Positions 55,236 to 64,000 of a stretch of 64,000 nt of DNA are shown in pieces; the first letter of the stretch is position 1, and each line of letters starts with the position of its first letter. Location: assembly GCF_004361065.1 (NCBI RefSeq), contig NZ_SELT01000009.1, positions 1 to 64,000 on the forward strand, given 5' to 3'. Position numbers and translations under genes: made by a program. Below the pieces are notes generated by a model. The model did no database searches and had not been told where the DNA came from. It worked only from the letters and a program-made list of their open reading frames with translations. The stretch comes from Cognatilysobacter terrigena. GTDB taxonomy: Bacteria; Pseudomonadota; Gammaproteobacteria; Xanthomonadales; Xanthomonadaceae.

Positions 55236-55281
55236 CGGGCGTGCAGCGGCTTCGGCATGCGCGAACGGTAGCAGACCGGAT

Positions 55282-56436
55282 TCACGCAGCGCGCGCGTCG
55301 TCGATATCCGGTTCGGGCAACGTGGCCGCAGGCTTGGGCAGCGGAACGCAGGCTTCGAGGCGCGTGCCGGCCGACGAGGATTCGATCCGCAGCTTGCCGC
55401 CCAGCGCTTCGACGCGTTCGCGCATGCCGGAGAGTCCGTTGCCCGGCGTGATCGCACCGCCGCGGCCGTCGTCGGCGATGCACAGCTTCACCTCGCGCGG
55501 CGTCGATGACAGCGTGACTTCGGCGTGCCGTGCGCGCGCATGGCGCTGGATGTTGGTCACCGCTTCGCGCACGGTCAGCGCGAGCACGGTTTCGATCTCC
55601 GGCGACAGCGTGACGGGTGCGAGCGCGTACTGAAGTTCGATGGCGTCGGACTCGAGCAACAGGCGCGCAGAGGCCAGTTCTGCGCCGAGTCCGGCCGCGC
55701 GAATACCCGTGACCGCGCTACGCACCTGCGTCAGCGCTTCGCGCGCAACGCGCGAAACCTCGTCGAGTTCACGACGCGCGGACGCCGGATCGCGATCGAC
55801 GAGCTTGCTCGCGAGTTCGGACTTGAGCGCCACCAGCGACAGCGTATGACCGAGCAGATCGTGCAGGTCGCGGCCGATGCGTTCGCGTTCGGCGAGCGCT
55901 GCGAGGCGGCGCACTTCGTCGTGGCTGAGCTTGAGGGCGCTGTCCGCCTGTTTGCGGCGGATGTAATGCACGTTCATCAGGCCGACGACGAGGCCGACGA
56001 CGACCGCGTTCAGCACGTAGATCCACGGCAGGTGCAACGCGATCCAGTACGCCGAATACGTCGCGACCAGCACCACCATCGCGATGATCGCCGCACGCGG
56101 ACGGAACGCGAAGGGAAGGTAGGCGCAGGCGTAGATGATGTAGCCCTGCCCACCGGGATTCCATGGTGTCAGCGCGAAACCGAGCGCCGCGATGGCCAGC
56201 GACACCGGCAAGGTGCGCCGGCAGTCACCGTAGTGGATGTACGCGAACAGGCCGAGGAAGATCGCGTAGCTGCCGAGCGTCGGCCAGAGCCAGTGCGGGA
56301 ACGCGCCGGGCGCTTCGGTCAGCGGGACCAGGAAGATCCACATCGACCACACCAGGTTGAGCCACGATTGCCAACCCGTGCCGATCTGCGTGACCTGGAT
56401 GATCGACCTGCCGCCGTCGTCGCGTTTCGTGTTCAT
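55282..56436 (-). CDS. DesK-like membrane histidine kinase
   Basis: A 384-residue kinase with about five membrane helices (residues 25-160), a short coiled linker, a HisKA_3 domain with His192 in GRDLHDLLGHTLS and a HATPase domain with VREAVTNIQRHARA and DDGRGGAI. DesK-like kinases sense membrane state or drugs through the helices. It lies between the ABC permease and the response regulator on the minus strand. Start MNTKRDDGGR at 56436. Confidence 0.92.
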   Translation of the reverse strand: MNTKRDDGGRSIIQVTQIGTGWQSWLNLVWSMWIFLVPLTEAPGAFPHWLWPTLGSYAIFLGLFAYIHYGDCRRTLPVSLAIAALGFALTPWNPGGQGYIIYACAYLPFAFRPRAAIIAMVVLVATYSAYWIALHLPWIYVLNAVVVGLVVGLMNVHYIRRKQADSALKLSHDEVRRLAALAERERIGRDLHDLLGHTLSLVALKSELASKLVDRDPASARRELDEVSRVAREALTQVRSAVTGIRAAGLGAELASARLLLESDAIELQYALAPVTLSPEIETVLALTVREAVTNIQRHARARHAEVTLSSTPREVKLCIADDGRGGAITPGNGLSGMRERVEALGGKLRIESSSAGTRLEACVPLPKPAATLPEPDIDDARAA

Positions 56437-56478
56437 GCCGCCCGCCCCGTGAGTGCGCCCATGATGCCGCCTTGTGCC

Positions 56479-57243
56479 TCAGCCGCGCGCCAGCCGGCGA
56501 CGCGCGGCAACGAAGAACACCGTCGCGTAGAGGGCGAGCACGAGCGCATGCAGGCCGACTGCGCCATCCGACTTCGCGCCCACCGTCGCCAGCGCGATCT
56601 GCGACAGGTGATACGCCGGCCACAGCGGTGCGATCTTCGCGATGAAGCCGGGCAGCATCGACAGCGGCATCCACAGGCCGGCGAGGAACGCCATCGGCAG
56701 GTAGGTCATGTTGACCACCGCCGGCGCGCCCTGGCCCGACACCACGCTGCCGATGAACAGCCCGATCGCGCAGAACGGAAGCACGCCGAGCAGGTCGACC
56801 AGCACCAGCGACACCGCCTGCGATGCGGTGAGCGATACGCCGGCGACGGTCAGGCCGATGGTGAGCAGCAGCAGCGAGATCGCCGTGGCGAACAGCATCG
56901 CCATCGCCATGCGCGACAGCAGGACCGCGCCGGCCGGCACCGGTTGGGCGCGCTTGAGCGTCAGGAAGCCGCGCTCGCGATCCATCGCGATGGCGACGCC
57001 GAAGCCGAAGAGGCCGGGCGCCATCACGCCGAACACGCCGTAGGTCGCGAGCAGGTAGGTGGCGACGTCCGGGCCGCCCTTGTGGTTGAGCAGCACCGCG
57101 AACAGCACGTAGAACATCGGCGGGAAGACGAGCGTCGGCACCGCGAAGGACGGCGAACGCAGCAGGCGCAGGAATTCGTTGCGGCCTTCCAGCCAGTAGG
57201 CGCGCAGCGCGTTCGGGCGCGCGGGCAGGGCGACGGTGTTCAT
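56479..57243 (-). CDS. ABC-2 type transporter permease
   Basis: A 254-residue inner-membrane protein with six helices. It begins MNTVALPARPNALRAYWLEG and shows FAVPTLVFPPMFYVLF, LDRERGFLTLKRAQP-like MDRERGFLTLKRAQPVPAG and the final WPAYHLSQIALA. This is the layout of ABC-2 permeases in drug or lipid exporters. It overlaps the ATPase gene by four bases, so the two form one transporter. Substrate unknown. Confidence 0.92.
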   Translation of the reverse strand: MNTVALPARPNALRAYWLEGRNEFLRLLRSPSFAVPTLVFPPMFYVLFAVLLNHKGGPDVATYLLATYGVFGVMAPGLFGFGVAIAMDRERGFLTLKRAQPVPAGAVLLSRMAMAMLFATAISLLLLTIGLTVAGVSLTASQAVSLVLVDLLGVLPFCAIGLFIGSVVSGQGAPAVVNMTYLPMAFLAGLWMPLSMLPGFIAKIAPLWPAYHLSQIALATVGAKSDGAVGLHALVLALYATVFFVAARRRLARG

Positions 57244-58142
57244 GCGGCCTCCTTGGTGATTTCGACGAATGCATCGGCCAGGCCGGCGCGGGTGACTTCG
57301 AGGTCCGACAGCGTGGGATCCTCGGTGAGAAGCCGGTAGACGACGGCTTCGACCGCGTCCGCGACGATCTCGAGGCGTTCGCCGTCGTGCGTGGCGGCAA
57401 GCACGTCGGGCCATGCGGCGATGGCCGCGGTGTCGAGCGACGACACGCAGCGCACGCGACGCTGCGAAACGCGCGAGCGGATCTGCGCCACGCTGCCCTG
57501 GGCGACCACGCGCCCGCCATTGATCACGACGACGCGATCGGCGAGTGCTTCGGCTTCCTCGAGGTAATGCGTGGTCAGCACCACGCCGGTGCCGTCGGCG
57601 ACCAATTCGCGGATCGCCGCCCACAGCTTCTGCCGCGCGTCGATGTCCAAACCGGTCGTCGGCTCGTCGAGGAACAGCAGCTTCGGACGCCCGCAGATCG
57701 CCATCGCGAACTGCACGCGACGCTGCTGGCCGCCGGAGAGCCGCCCGTAGCGACGCTCGAGCAACCCGTCGAGACCGGCCAGCGCCACGCAGTCGGCGAT
57801 GCTGCGCGGGTTCGCGTAATAACTGCGCGTCACTTCGATCAGTTCGCGCACCTTGAGGGTGTCGGGGATGCCGGCCGACTGCAGCATCACGCCGACCTGC
57901 CGGCGCGCCTCGACCTCGTGCGGGTCGCGATCGAACAGCAGCACGCGGCCGTCGTCGGCGGAGGTCAGCCCGAGCATCAGGGCGATGGAAGTGGACTTGC
58001 CGGCGCCGTTCGGGCCGAGCAGGGCGAGCAGCTCGCCGCCGCGGACCTCGAGGTCGAGGCCGTCGAGCGCAAGGACGTTGCCGTAGCGCTTGCGGACGCC
58101 GGCCAGGCGGGCGAGCGGCGAGAGCGTGACCGTGGAACCCAT
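57240..58142 (-). CDS. ABC transporter ATP-binding protein
   Basis: A 300-residue ATPase with Walker A GPNGAGKST (43-51), signature LSGGQQRRVQFAMA, Walker B LLFLDEPTTGLD and His-switch TTHYLEEAE. The C-terminal extension (about 215-300) is typical of DrrA/CcmA-like drug exporters. It is the first gene of a four-gene minus-strand operon (ATPase, permease, DesK-like, DesR-like). It is divergent from the MacA-like adaptor gene; the shared upstream region of 200 bases may be controlled by the DesR-type regulator. Confidence 0.95.
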   Translation of the reverse strand: MGSTVTLSPLARLAGVRKRYGNVLALDGLDLEVRGGELLALLGPNGAGKSTSIALMLGLTSADDGRVLLFDRDPHEVEARRQVGVMLQSAGIPDTLKVRELIEVTRSYYANPRSIADCVALAGLDGLLERRYGRLSGGQQRRVQFAMAICGRPKLLFLDEPTTGLDIDARQKLWAAIRELVADGTGVVLTTHYLEEAEALADRVVVINGGRVVAQGSVAQIRSRVSQRRVRCVSSLDTAAIAAWPDVLAATHDGERLEIVADAVEAVVYRLLTEDPTLSDLEVTRAGLADAFVEITKEAA

Positions 58143-58342
58143 GACGCATCTCCGGTGGAAGGTGGCGCCACGATGCGCCGCGTCCCGCGATCGCGGCAGT
58201 CGCGGGTGTCAGGAATTCCACGTGACAACCGTCAGGTGACGCGGCCCCGCCCCCGCCGTAACCTGCGCCCCATCGTCGCCCTTGGGGCATGCCGGCCGGA
58301 GCCGGTCATGCGGGCGACATCCCTCTGTCGTAATGGAACGCG

Positions 58343-59611
58343 ATGAACACGTCCGCTGACCTGCTCAAGGAACTCCGCATCGACCGCAACGCCGCGCCGC
58401 CGCCGTCGCCGAGCCGGCGCGGGCGGTGGATCGGCCTCGCGATCGCCGGCGTGGTGCTCGTCGGCGGCGGGATCGCGTTCGCATTGACGCGCGGAAACGC
58501 GGGGCCGGAAGTGCACGTCGCCGAAGTCACCGCGATCGGTGCGAACGGCGGCAACACATCGGTGCTCGACGCGACGGGTTATGTCGTGGCGCGTCGCATG
58601 GCGACGGTGTCGGCGAAGATCACCGGCAAGGTGCGCGAAGTGCGCATCGAGGAAGGCCAGCACGTGCCCGCGGGTTACGTCATGGCGACGCTCGATCCGG
58701 TCGACGCCGACGCCACCCGCGCACTCGCGGGCGCGCAGGTCGAGGCGTCGCGCACGCAGATCGCGAACGTGCAGGCACAGCTGCGCGAAGCCGAGGCGAA
58801 CGTGCGCCGGCTCTCGTCGCTGGTCGGCCAGCAGCTCGTGTCGAAGGCGCAGTACGACCAGGCGATCGCGCAGCGCGATGCCCTGCGCGCGCAGCTCGCG
58901 AGTGCGCAGCGCGGCACGCAGGTGTCGAGTGCGAACCTGCGGATCGCCGAGAACGGTGTCGACAACACTGTCGTGCGCGCACCGTTCGCGGGCGTCGTCA
59001 TTGCCAAGGCCGCGCAGCCGGGCGAAATCGTGTCGCCGCTGTCCGCGGGCGGCGGCTTCACGCGTACCGGCATCGGCACGATCGTCGACATGGATTCGCT
59101 GGAGGTCGAAGTCGACGTCGGCGAGGCCTACATCGGTCGCGTCAAGCCGGGCATGCCGGTCGAGTCCGTGCTCAACGCGTATCCGGACTGGAAGATTCCA
59201 TCGGAAGTGATCGCGATCATTCCGACCGCCGATCGCAGCAAGGCGACGGTGAAGGTGCGCATCGCGCTCAAGCAGAAGGATGCGCGCATCGTCCCGGATA
59301 TGGGCGTGCGCGTGAGCTTCCTCGAACGCGAGCAGCCGGCCGCGCAGAACCGCGTGCCGGCCGTGCTGGTGCCGTCGGCCGCGATCGTCGATCGCGACGG
59401 CAAGCAGGTCGCGTTCGCCGTCGAAGGCGACGACACGAAAGCGACCGTGAAGCGGCGCGAACTCAAGGTCGGTCGCACGCTCGGCGACGACCGCGAAGTA
59501 TTGACGGGACTCAGCGGCGGCGATCGCGTCGTGCTCGAGCCCGGCGACACGCTCACCGACGGTGCGCGCGTGCGCATCGCCAAGGACAACGCGGACGGCG
59601 CGTCCGAATAA
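58343..59611 (+). CDS. RND/MacA-type periplasmic adaptor subunit
   Basis: A 422-residue membrane-fusion protein. One helix near the N-terminus (about residues 28-47) anchors it in the inner membrane. The lipoyl half-motifs (ATVSAKITGKVREV and TVVRAPFAGVVIAKAAQPGE) flank a coiled-coil hairpin (about 135-215), followed by beta-barrel and membrane-proximal domains. The partner genes are an ABC ATPase and FtsX-type permeases, so it belongs to a MacA-like tripartite exporter rather than an RND pump. It is the first gene of the plus-strand operon. Confidence 0.92.
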   Translation: MNTSADLLKELRIDRNAAPPPSPSRRGRWIGLAIAGVVLVGGGIAFALTRGNAGPEVHVAEVTAIGANGGNTSVLDATGYVVARRMATVSAKITGKVREVRIEEGQHVPAGYVMATLDPVDADATRALAGAQVEASRTQIANVQAQLREAEANVRRLSSLVGQQLVSKAQYDQAIAQRDALRAQLASAQRGTQVSSANLRIAENGVDNTVVRAPFAGVVIAKAAQPGEIVSPLSAGGGFTRTGIGTIVDMDSLEVEVDVGEAYIGRVKPGMPVESVLNAYPDWKIPSEVIAIIPTADRSKATVKVRIALKQKDARIVPDMGVRVSFLEREQPAAQNRVPAVLVPSAAIVDRDGKQVAFAVEGDDTKATVKRRELKVGRTLGDDREVLTGLSGGDRVVLEPGDTLTDGARVRIAKDNADGASE

Positions 59612-59641
59612 CCCATCGCAACGGTCACAGGGAGTGGTGTC

Positions 59642-60196
59642 ATGACGTTGGATCTGCAACAGGCCCAGGCCGACATGCGCCGGGCGTACTACGGCGGCGC
59701 GACCGGCATGGTGGCCTCGTCCATCGCGTGGTTCGCGGCAGGCTGCGTCGCGCTGCGCGGCTTGGCGGATACCGCGGTGTGGACACTCTTGATCGCGGGC
59801 CTCTTCATCTTCCCGGCGTCGGTGCTGCTGTCGAAGCTCGTCGGCCGCAGTGGTGCACACGCGAAGGGCAATCCGCTCGGCATGCTCGCTGGCGCGACGA
59901 CGTTCTGGCTCGTCTTCAGCCTGCCACTCGCATACGCCGCGTCGCGCCTGCACGTCGAATGGTTCTTCCCGGCGATGCTGCTCGTCATCGGCGGCCGCTA
60001 CCTCACGTTCGACACGCTCTACGGCGAACGCCTGTACTGGCCGTGCGGCCTCGCGCTCGCCGCGGCGGGCTTCGCGCTCGGCCGCGTGTTCATGACGCCG
60101 TCGATCGCCGCGTTCACCGGCGGCGCGATCGAAGCCGGCTTCGCCATTGCCATCGCGCTGCGCGAACAACGCGCCGCGCGCCTCGTCACCGCCTGA
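59642..60196 (+). CDS. Membrane protein of the adaptor-ABC operon, unknown family
   Basis: A 184-residue protein with about six hydrophobic helices (residues 20-40, 46-66, 80-100, 104-122, 130-150, 155-172) and no enzyme motif I can name. It begins MTLDLQQAQADMRRAYYGG after the ribosome binding site agggagtg. Such proteins (possibly DUF7010) occur near efflux genes. It lies 30 bases after the adaptor and 26 bases before the ATPase, so it is part of the same transcript. A role in export is only inferred from the place. Confidence 0.8.
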   Translation: MTLDLQQAQADMRRAYYGGATGMVASSIAWFAAGCVALRGLADTAVWTLLIAGLFIFPASVLLSKLVGRSGAHAKGNPLGMLAGATTFWLVFSLPLAYAASRLHVEWFFPAMLLVIGGRYLTFDTLYGERLYWPCGLALAAAGFALGRVFMTPSIAAFTGGAIEAGFAIAIALREQRAARLVTA

Positions 60197-60222
60197 TCCA
60201 CGCATTCCAGCAGGAGATCGCC

Positions 60223-60915
<693 letters not shown>

Positions 60916-60984
60916 TCCCGTCGCGGCGCATCCGCGCCGCCGCCTCCGCACCGCGGAGCCTTTCGACGAATCGAAGAGGCGGTC

Positions 60985-62145
60985 ATGAAATACCTGCATC
61001 TCATCTGGGCTTCGCTGTTTAGAAGCCGCACGCGCACGCTGCTCACGTTGCTGTCGGTGTTCGTCGCGTTCTTCCTGTTCGGCATGCTTGATTCGGTGCG
61101 TGTCGCCTTCAATTCGGGCGGCGACGTGACCGGCGCGAATCGCATGGTCGTGGCCTCGCGTCTGTCGATCACGCAGATGCTGCCGTACCGGCTCGATCCG
61201 CAGATCGCGTCGATCCCGGGCGTGCGCAAGTCGTCGTACGCCGCATGGTTCGGCGGTATCTACCAGGATCCGAAGAACTTCTTCCCGAACTTCTCGGTCG
61301 GGCCGGGCTATCTGGACCTCTATCCCGAGTTCAAGCTCTCGCCCGCGCAACGCAAGGCGTGGGACGCCGATCGCCAGGGCGCGATCGTCGGCGAAGCCCT
61401 CGCGAAGAAGTTCGGCTGGAAGGTGGGCGACACCATTCCCATGCAGGCGACCATCTTCCCGACCAAGGGCAGCAATGACTGGTCGTTCAAGCTCGACGGC
61501 ATCTTCCGCATCGACGACGTCAAGCGGAAGGGCCAGGAACAGGTGATGTTCTTCCACTGGAACTACTTCGACGAGGCCAACGACTACGTCAAGGGCCGCG
61601 TGGGCTGGTACATCGTGCAGGTCGAGAATGCGGGCGTGTCGAACCGCGTCGCCAAGTCGATCGACGCCCTGAGCGCGAACTCCGACCACGAAACCAAGAC
61701 GCAGACGGAAGAAGCGTTCAACCAGTCGTTCGCCAAGCAGATCGGCGACATCGGCCTGATCGTCACCGCGATCATGGGCGCCGTGTTCTTCACCCTGCTG
61801 CTGCTTACCGGCAACACGATGGCGCAGGCGGTGCGCGAGCGCATTCCCGAACTCGCGGTGCTGAAGACGATCGGTTTCCAGGACCGTACCGTGCTCGCGC
61901 TCGTGCTGTTCGAGTCGATCCTGCTGGTCGCGATCGGCGCGATTCTGGGCCTGCTGTTTGCGCCGGCGGCGATGCAGGTCGTGAGTCGCGGCAGCGGCGG
62001 TTTCATCGCCCTGCCCGATCGCCTGCCGCCGGAGAGCTGGACGATGGGTCTCGTGCTGATGCTGCTGTTCGGCGTCCTCGCCGGCCTGCTGCCCGCCCTG
62101 CGCGCCATGCGCCTCAACATCGTCGACGCCCTGGCCGGGCGCTGA
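60985..62145 (+). CDS. FtsX-type ABC transporter permease
   Basis: A 386-residue permease of the MacB/FtsX class: one N-terminal helix (about 15-38), a large periplasmic domain (about 45-260) and three C-terminal helices (from about 263), with the family block LAVLKTIGFQDRTVLALVLFES (in part) in the coupling helix region. This topology is used by mechanotransmitting ABC systems. It starts 69 bases after the ATPase gene with agaggcgg as ribosome binding site and is followed by a second permease after 12 bases. Confidence 0.93.
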   Translation: MKYLHLIWASLFRSRTRTLLTLLSVFVAFFLFGMLDSVRVAFNSGGDVTGANRMVVASRLSITQMLPYRLDPQIASIPGVRKSSYAAWFGGIYQDPKNFFPNFSVGPGYLDLYPEFKLSPAQRKAWDADRQGAIVGEALAKKFGWKVGDTIPMQATIFPTKGSNDWSFKLDGIFRIDDVKRKGQEQVMFFHWNYFDEANDYVKGRVGWYIVQVENAGVSNRVAKSIDALSANSDHETKTQTEEAFNQSFAKQIGDIGLIVTAIMGAVFFTLLLLTGNTMAQAVRERIPELAVLKTIGFQDRTVLALVLFESILLVAIGAILGLLFAPAAMQVVSRGSGGFIALPDRLPPESWTMGLVLMLLFGVLAGLLPALRAMRLNIVDALAGR

Positions 62146-62157
62146 GGAGGACACGTC

Positions 62158-63492
62158 ATGCGCAAGAATCGATTCCTTGAACGCGCCAAGCGCGCACTGG
62201 CGAACTTCGGCGTGGTCCTCGCGCTCGTCGCCGGGCTCGTGGTGTGGATGTTCCTCTCGTGGCCCATGGTGCTCGGCCTCGCCGTACTCGCCGCGCTGTG
62301 GTTGTTCTTGACGCGCAGCGGTCGCCTCGCGCTCGCGGCCGCGCAGGTCGGCATCGCCGGCCTGCCGCAACGCCTCGGTGCGTCGTCGGTGATCGTGGTC
62401 GGTATCGCCGGCGTGGTCGGCGTGCTCGTCGCGATGCTCGCGATGGGCGAGGGCTTCCGCGCGACGCTCGCGAGCACCGGCGGCAACGACACCGCGATCA
62501 TCCTGCGCGGCGGTTCGCAGGCCGAGACCAACTCGGTGATCACGCGCGACCAGGTGCCGCTGCTGCAGTCGCTCGACGGCATCCAGCGTGGTCCGGACGG
62601 CCGCGGCCTGATTTCGCCCGAGCTGTCGCAGGTGGTGAACCTGCCGTCGAAGGCCGATGGCACCGACTCCAACGTGCAGTTCCGCGGCGTCGGTCCGGCA
62701 GCGTGGCAGGTGCGTCCCAAGCTCAAGATCGTCGAAGGCCGCAAGTTCAATCCGGGCCTGCGCGAGGTCGTGGTCGGCCGCGGTGCGCAGAGCCAGTTCC
62801 GCGGGCTCGAGGTCGGCAACAAGCTCAAGCTCGCGCAGCAGGAATGGACGGTGGTCGGTGCGTTCCAGTCCGGCGATTCGCACGACTCGGAACTGTGGGC
62901 GGATGTCGACGTGCTCGGCCCTGCGTATCAGCGCCAGGCTTTCCAGTCGGTGACGGCGAAGCTCGACGGATCCGGCGGGTTCAAGCGCCTCAAGGCGGCG
63001 CTCGCCGCCGACCCCCGCCTCAAGCTCGACGTGCTCACGACGCACGACTATTACGCCAAGCAGTCCGAGAACCTCACCAAGCTGATCAACATCCTCGGCA
63101 AGGTGATCGGCGCGATCATGGCGCTGGGCGCGATCTTCGGTGCGCTCAACTCGATGTATGCGGCGGTGTCGGGGCGTGCCCGCGAGATCGCGACGATGCG
63201 CGCACTCGGCTTCCGCGGCCTGCCGGTCGTCACCGCCGTGATGCTGGAGACGATGCTGCTCGCGCTCGTCGGCGGCGTGATCGGCGCGCTGGTCGCGTGG
63301 CTGCTGTTCAACGGCCACTCGGTGTCGACGCTGGGCAATAACTTCAGCCAGGTCGTGTTCCAGTTCCGCGTCTCGCCCGAACTGCTGTGGACCGGCCTGA
63401 AGTGGGCGCTCGGCATCGGCCTCGTCGGCGGCCTGTTCCCCGCGCTGCGTGCGGCGCGGATGGAAGTGACGGACGCGTTGCGCGCGCAGTGA
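62158..63492 (+). CDS. Second FtsX-type ABC transporter permease
   Basis: A 444-residue permease similar to its neighbour, but with extra N-terminal hydrophobic segments (about residues 20-55 and 70-105) before the periplasmic domain. The C-terminal three helices include GAIMALGAIFGALNSMYAAV, then REIATMRALGFRGLPVV, the coupling block. Two unequal permeases with one ATPase suggest a heterodimeric transporter. The next gene overlaps the stop by one base (TGATG). Confidence 0.93.
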   Translation: MRKNRFLERAKRALANFGVVLALVAGLVVWMFLSWPMVLGLAVLAALWLFLTRSGRLALAAAQVGIAGLPQRLGASSVIVVGIAGVVGVLVAMLAMGEGFRATLASTGGNDTAIILRGGSQAETNSVITRDQVPLLQSLDGIQRGPDGRGLISPELSQVVNLPSKADGTDSNVQFRGVGPAAWQVRPKLKIVEGRKFNPGLREVVVGRGAQSQFRGLEVGNKLKLAQQEWTVVGAFQSGDSHDSELWADVDVLGPAYQRQAFQSVTAKLDGSGGFKRLKAALAADPRLKLDVLTTHDYYAKQSENLTKLINILGKVIGAIMALGAIFGALNSMYAAVSGRAREIATMRALGFRGLPVVTAVMLETMLLALVGGVIGALVAWLLFNGHSVSTLGNNFSQVVFQFRVSPELLWTGLKWALGIGLVGGLFPALRAARMEVTDALRAQ

Positions 63493-64000
63493 TGTCGAAG
63501 CTTCGCGAGCGGATGCGCATCGCGCAGGACTATGAGCTCGCGCTTGCGGGTCATGCTGGGCAGGCAGAGTCGTCGCCACCGGCTCCGCTTGTCGCGCGCT
63601 ACCGGTTGCCGGGTGTCGAAGCGCTGGCGCTGATCGTGATCGGGGGCCTGTTCCTGCTCCCGATCCCCTCCGACGTTGCGCACCATCGCTTCGGCATGAT
63701 GGCGGTCAACGCCGCCGTCGCCGGACTTGGCCTTTACGGCGCGTGGCATCTGTTCGCGCGAGCCTCGCGGTCCGCTCGTCCCGCGATCCTCATGGATTCG
63801 ACGGGCATCGAGACGCGGCGCTCTCGTGTCGCTTGGAGCGACATCGTCGGCATCGCGGTGCAGTCGTCGTATTCGCGTTCTGGTGAGCGGTGGTATCTGA
63901 ACCTGCTGGTGCGCGATGCGACGGCGAAGGACGGTTTGCGCCTGCGGCCGATCACGCTGTCGGGCGTGGATCAGGAACCGGACGAGCTGTATCTCCGCGC
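63492..64000 (+). CDS. Membrane protein with PH-like domain, cut at the window edge
   Basis: A reading frame open from ATG 63492 to the end of the window, 169 codons without a stop. It begins MSKLRERMRIAQDYELALAG. Two hydrophobic segments (about residues 44-60 and 68-86) are followed by ARPAILMDSTGIETRRSRVAWSDIVGIAVQ, a pattern seen in bacterial PH-like domains of small membrane proteins. The start overlaps the permease stop, so it belongs to the exporter operon. The 3' end lies outside. The function is unknown. Confidence 0.7.
   Translation, partial: MSKLRERMRIAQDYELALAGHAGQAESSPPAPLVARYRLPGVEALALIVIGGLFLLPIPSDVAHHRFGMMAVNAAVAGLGLYGAWHLFARASRSARPAILMDSTGIETRRSRVAWSDIVGIAVQSSYSRSGERWYLNLLVRDATAKDGLRLRPITLSGVDQEPDELYLR

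Overview
The window looks like a chromosomal segment of a Xanthomonadaceae-type gammaproteobacterium, closest in feel to Lysobacter or a near relative. The evidence is very high GC coding DNA, an rRNA operon end, the gene order of the cytochrome oxidase locus, a PutA without the N-terminal DNA-binding domain, and a Xanthomonas-type chromosomal type IV secretion locus. Genus is inference from gene content, not from a search.

Layout. 1-126: 3' part of a 5S rRNA and its terminator. 198-4312: a MAPEG protein, a pair of M16 peptidases (one catalytic, one lacking the zinc site), then a structured intergenic repeat. 4313-9792: a secreted VNG-repeat protein facing gpmI, an EnvC-like murein hydrolase activator, a ctpA-type protease and a DUF1820 protein. 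9876-15638: a rhomboid protease, a FadL-type porin, and putA followed by a tiny KOW-like reading frame. 15934-23940: the aa3 cytochrome oxidase block (coxB, ctaD, a 44-residue assembly peptide, ctaG, ctaE, DUF2909, surf1, a Sco-like protein, ctaA, ctaB), which makes the oxidase, its copper centres and heme A. 23961-28477: ChaN-like, amidohydrolase, DODA-type dioxygenase and a GGDEF protein. 28554-34200 (minus strand): dnaG, yihY, yqeY and a PAS-GAF hybrid sensor kinase. rpsU and rpoD, the usual partners of dnaG, are not here.

34326-47532 is the main accessory block: a full type IV secretion system in the order virD4, virB7, B8, B9, B10, B11, B1, B2, B3, B4, B5, B6, ending with a DUF4189 secreted protein. 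This matches the bacteria-killing X-T4SS of Xanthomonas citri, including a VirB7 lipoprotein with an extra C-terminal domain. I see no relaxase and no obvious effector in the window. The last three genes look less GC-rich than the rest.

47696-54625: dusA with a coupled CtlX-like hydrolase, a PepSY protein with a PhoP/PhoQ-type two-component system, a HAD hydrolase and an M17 aminopeptidase. 54633-58142 (minus): an ABC exporter with a DesK/DesR-type two-component system. 58343-64000 (plus): a MacA-like adaptor, a membrane protein, an ABC ATPase, two FtsX-type permeases and a truncated membrane protein at the window edge.

No CRISPR array, insertion sequence, integrase or tRNA was seen.
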